Part shown: positions 45,205 through 46,170 of the stretch, one piece after another
Position numbering within the stretch: position 1 is the stretch's first letter
How the letters are laid out: each line of letters opens with the position of its first letter
From: an uncultured Brachyspira sp.
GTDB lineage: Bacteria; Spirochaetota; Brachyspiria; Brachyspirales; Brachyspiraceae
Length of the DNA stretch: 46,170 nucleotides
NCBI RefSeq assembly: GCF_944393015.1
Contig: NZ_CALXYQ010000026.1
Span: 1-46,170, forward strand
Reading direction: 5' to 3'
Made by a program: the position numbers and the translations under genes
The notes under the pieces: generated by a model
What the model was told of the DNA's origin: nothing
The model's input: the letters and a program-made list of their open reading frames with translations, nothing else
Databases searched by the model: none

Positions 45205-46170
45205 TTATTTTTTTACTTTAGAAGTTTCTTTCTTTAACTCTTTCAATCTTTTCTTCTCTTCTTTTAATCTAGCCTTCTCTGCCTTACGTTCTAATTTGAT
45301 TCTTCTCTTATCTACAACTTTTGCCTTACTCTTTTCTTTTGCTATATCTTCTTCTGTCTTCTCTGTTTTGAAAGATATTACTAATTTATATAACTGTAAG
45401 AAGATATATTGTAACTCCTTGATTCTCTTATCCATTGTTTCCATATTATTACTGCTTGTACTAGATAAATTAGATACATTTTCTATAGAATTTACAAGCT
45501 CTTTCATCTCAGTCTCTGCTGTATTTACTACATTAACTACATCTTCTGCTAACTTATCTACACTGGAGATATTCTGACTAACTGCTGAACTCATCTGCAT
45601 TTGTTTAAGTGAAAGTTCCTGTACATCTTCTGTAATATTATTCAAGTTGCTAATATTCATCAATATCTCACGTCTGCCTATATCTAACTCATCATTAGCT
45701 CCGGATATTGTTGCTATTAAATCTGCTAAAGTATTAGAACCTTCTAATATCTTCTCCATTGACTCAGAACTCTTGAATGCTAAAGATACTGTATGGTCTA
45801 TTGCCTGTGTTGTCTCTTCAATTATTTCATTAATAATTTTTGAGTTCTCACCTGTATCCTCTGCTAACTTTCTTATCTTATCTGCTACTACTGTAAAACC
45901 TCTGCCATGTTCACCGGCATGTGCTGCCTCTATTGCTGCGTTCATTGCTAATAGGTTTGTTTGTTCCGCTATATTATGTATTACCTGTGTAATGTTAGTT
46001 ATCTGTTTAGAATATTCCTTAATACTTTGTATAGAATCTACTACTGATTCTCCTATATTACTTCCTTCCTGTGCTTCTGTATATAGAATCTTGGCATAGT
46101 CATTAGCCTTAGTAGCTCCATGGCTTACTGTTACTATGTTTGCCATCATCTGCTGTACCGAACTGCTAGT
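45205..46170 (-). CDS. Methyl-accepting chemotaxis protein, C-terminal part (runs off the window)
   Basis: The reading frame is open to the window edge (at least seven codons beyond the first ATG pair at 46144-46149), so the 5' end with sensor and membrane segments is missing. The visible part is the cytoplasmic signalling coiled coil. Its tip is recognisable: [22 protein letters not shown], then [15 protein letters not shown], the CheA/CheW contact hairpin. The descending helix follows and ends in an unusual, highly charged tail of about 45 residues ([18 protein letters not shown]...KKETSKVKK). No CheR-binding pentapeptide is present. It transduces chemical signals to the flagellar motor. 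Confidence 0.92.
   Translation of the reverse strand, partial: TSSSVQQMMANIVTVSHGATKANDYAKILYTEAQEGSNIGESVVDSIQSIKEYSKQITNITQVIHNIAEQTNLLAMNAAIEAAHAGEHGRGFTVVADKIRKLAEDTGENSKIINEIIEETTQAIDHTVSLAFKSSESMEKILEGSNTLADLIATISGANDELDIGRREILMNISNLNNITEDVQELSLKQMQMSSAVSQNISSVDKLAEDVVNVVNTAETEMKELVNSIENVSNLSSTSSNNMETMDKRIKELQYIFLQLYKLVISFKTEKTEEDIAKEKSKAKVVDKRRIKLERKAEKARLKEEKKRLKELKKETSKVKK

Overview
The window is very AT-rich (long A/T runs, only short GC-rich islands) and encodes a diderm bacterium: outer-membrane beta-barrel candidates, many lipoproteins with loose spirochaete-like lipoboxes, OmpA-domain proteins and a methyl-accepting chemotaxis protein. With the low G+C and the gene style, the best guess is an intestinal spirochaete of the genus Brachyspira. 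This is inference from protein character, not from a marker gene; no rRNA or tRNA was found.

Layout. 1-3126 (+): HAD-IIA phosphatase and two transporters (MFS, EamA). 3192-7112 (-): two DUF2147 paralogues flanking a broken outer-membrane protein gene, then a CrtI-like FAD oxidoreductase. 7527-11184 (+): an operon of M42 peptidase, ascorbate-type PTS IIB and IIC, and a small transaldolase. 11228-13722 (-): a small unknown protein, a sialidase-like propeller and an outer-membrane protein. 13903-15147 (+): a membrane/coiled-coil protein and a TPR protein; 15160-15837 (-): Ogg2 DNA glycosylase. 16027-23864 (+): a Mre11/Rad50-like (YhaO/YhaN-like) pair, a NYN nuclease-like protein, TyrA, a HEPN-like gene split by a frameshift at a T7 run, and a small secreted repeat protein; then a TM2 protein. 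24208-30886 (-): thrB-thrC, ftsK, uppP. 31382-32011 (-): lipoprotein. 32100-35463 (+): lipoprotein, truB, an aroQ-like gene and an M24 aminopeptidase. 35532-46170 (-): envelope genes, a flavodoxin, an Obg GTPase fused to a radical-SAM enzyme, an OmpA-domain protein and the 3' end of an MCP gene.

The most unusual signal is a dispersed intergenic element present three times (about 30979-31360, 41052-41363, 43559-43866), always in the same orientation. Each copy has an AT-rich frame, a conserved GC-rich hairpin with a compensatory base-pair change, and GC-rich 20-40 bp modules that differ between copies and appear in inverted orientation from copy to copy. At its edge each copy carries a near-consensus outward promoter (TTGACA, 17-bp spacer, TATAAT or TATATA) aimed at the next minus-strand gene (uppP, flavodoxin, obg). 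The middle copy also has a perfect consensus promoter at its far end firing into the element. I read it as a mobile or recombining promoter-carrying element that may make a structured RNA.

Other points: an Obg-radical SAM fusion; an AroQ-like protein lacking the catalytic Tyr and Arg; a Rad50-like protein with a membrane hairpin instead of a zinc hook; and three simple-sequence tracts ((TGGCT)15, nine tandem TAA codons, T7 at a frameshift) that could be mutable switches.
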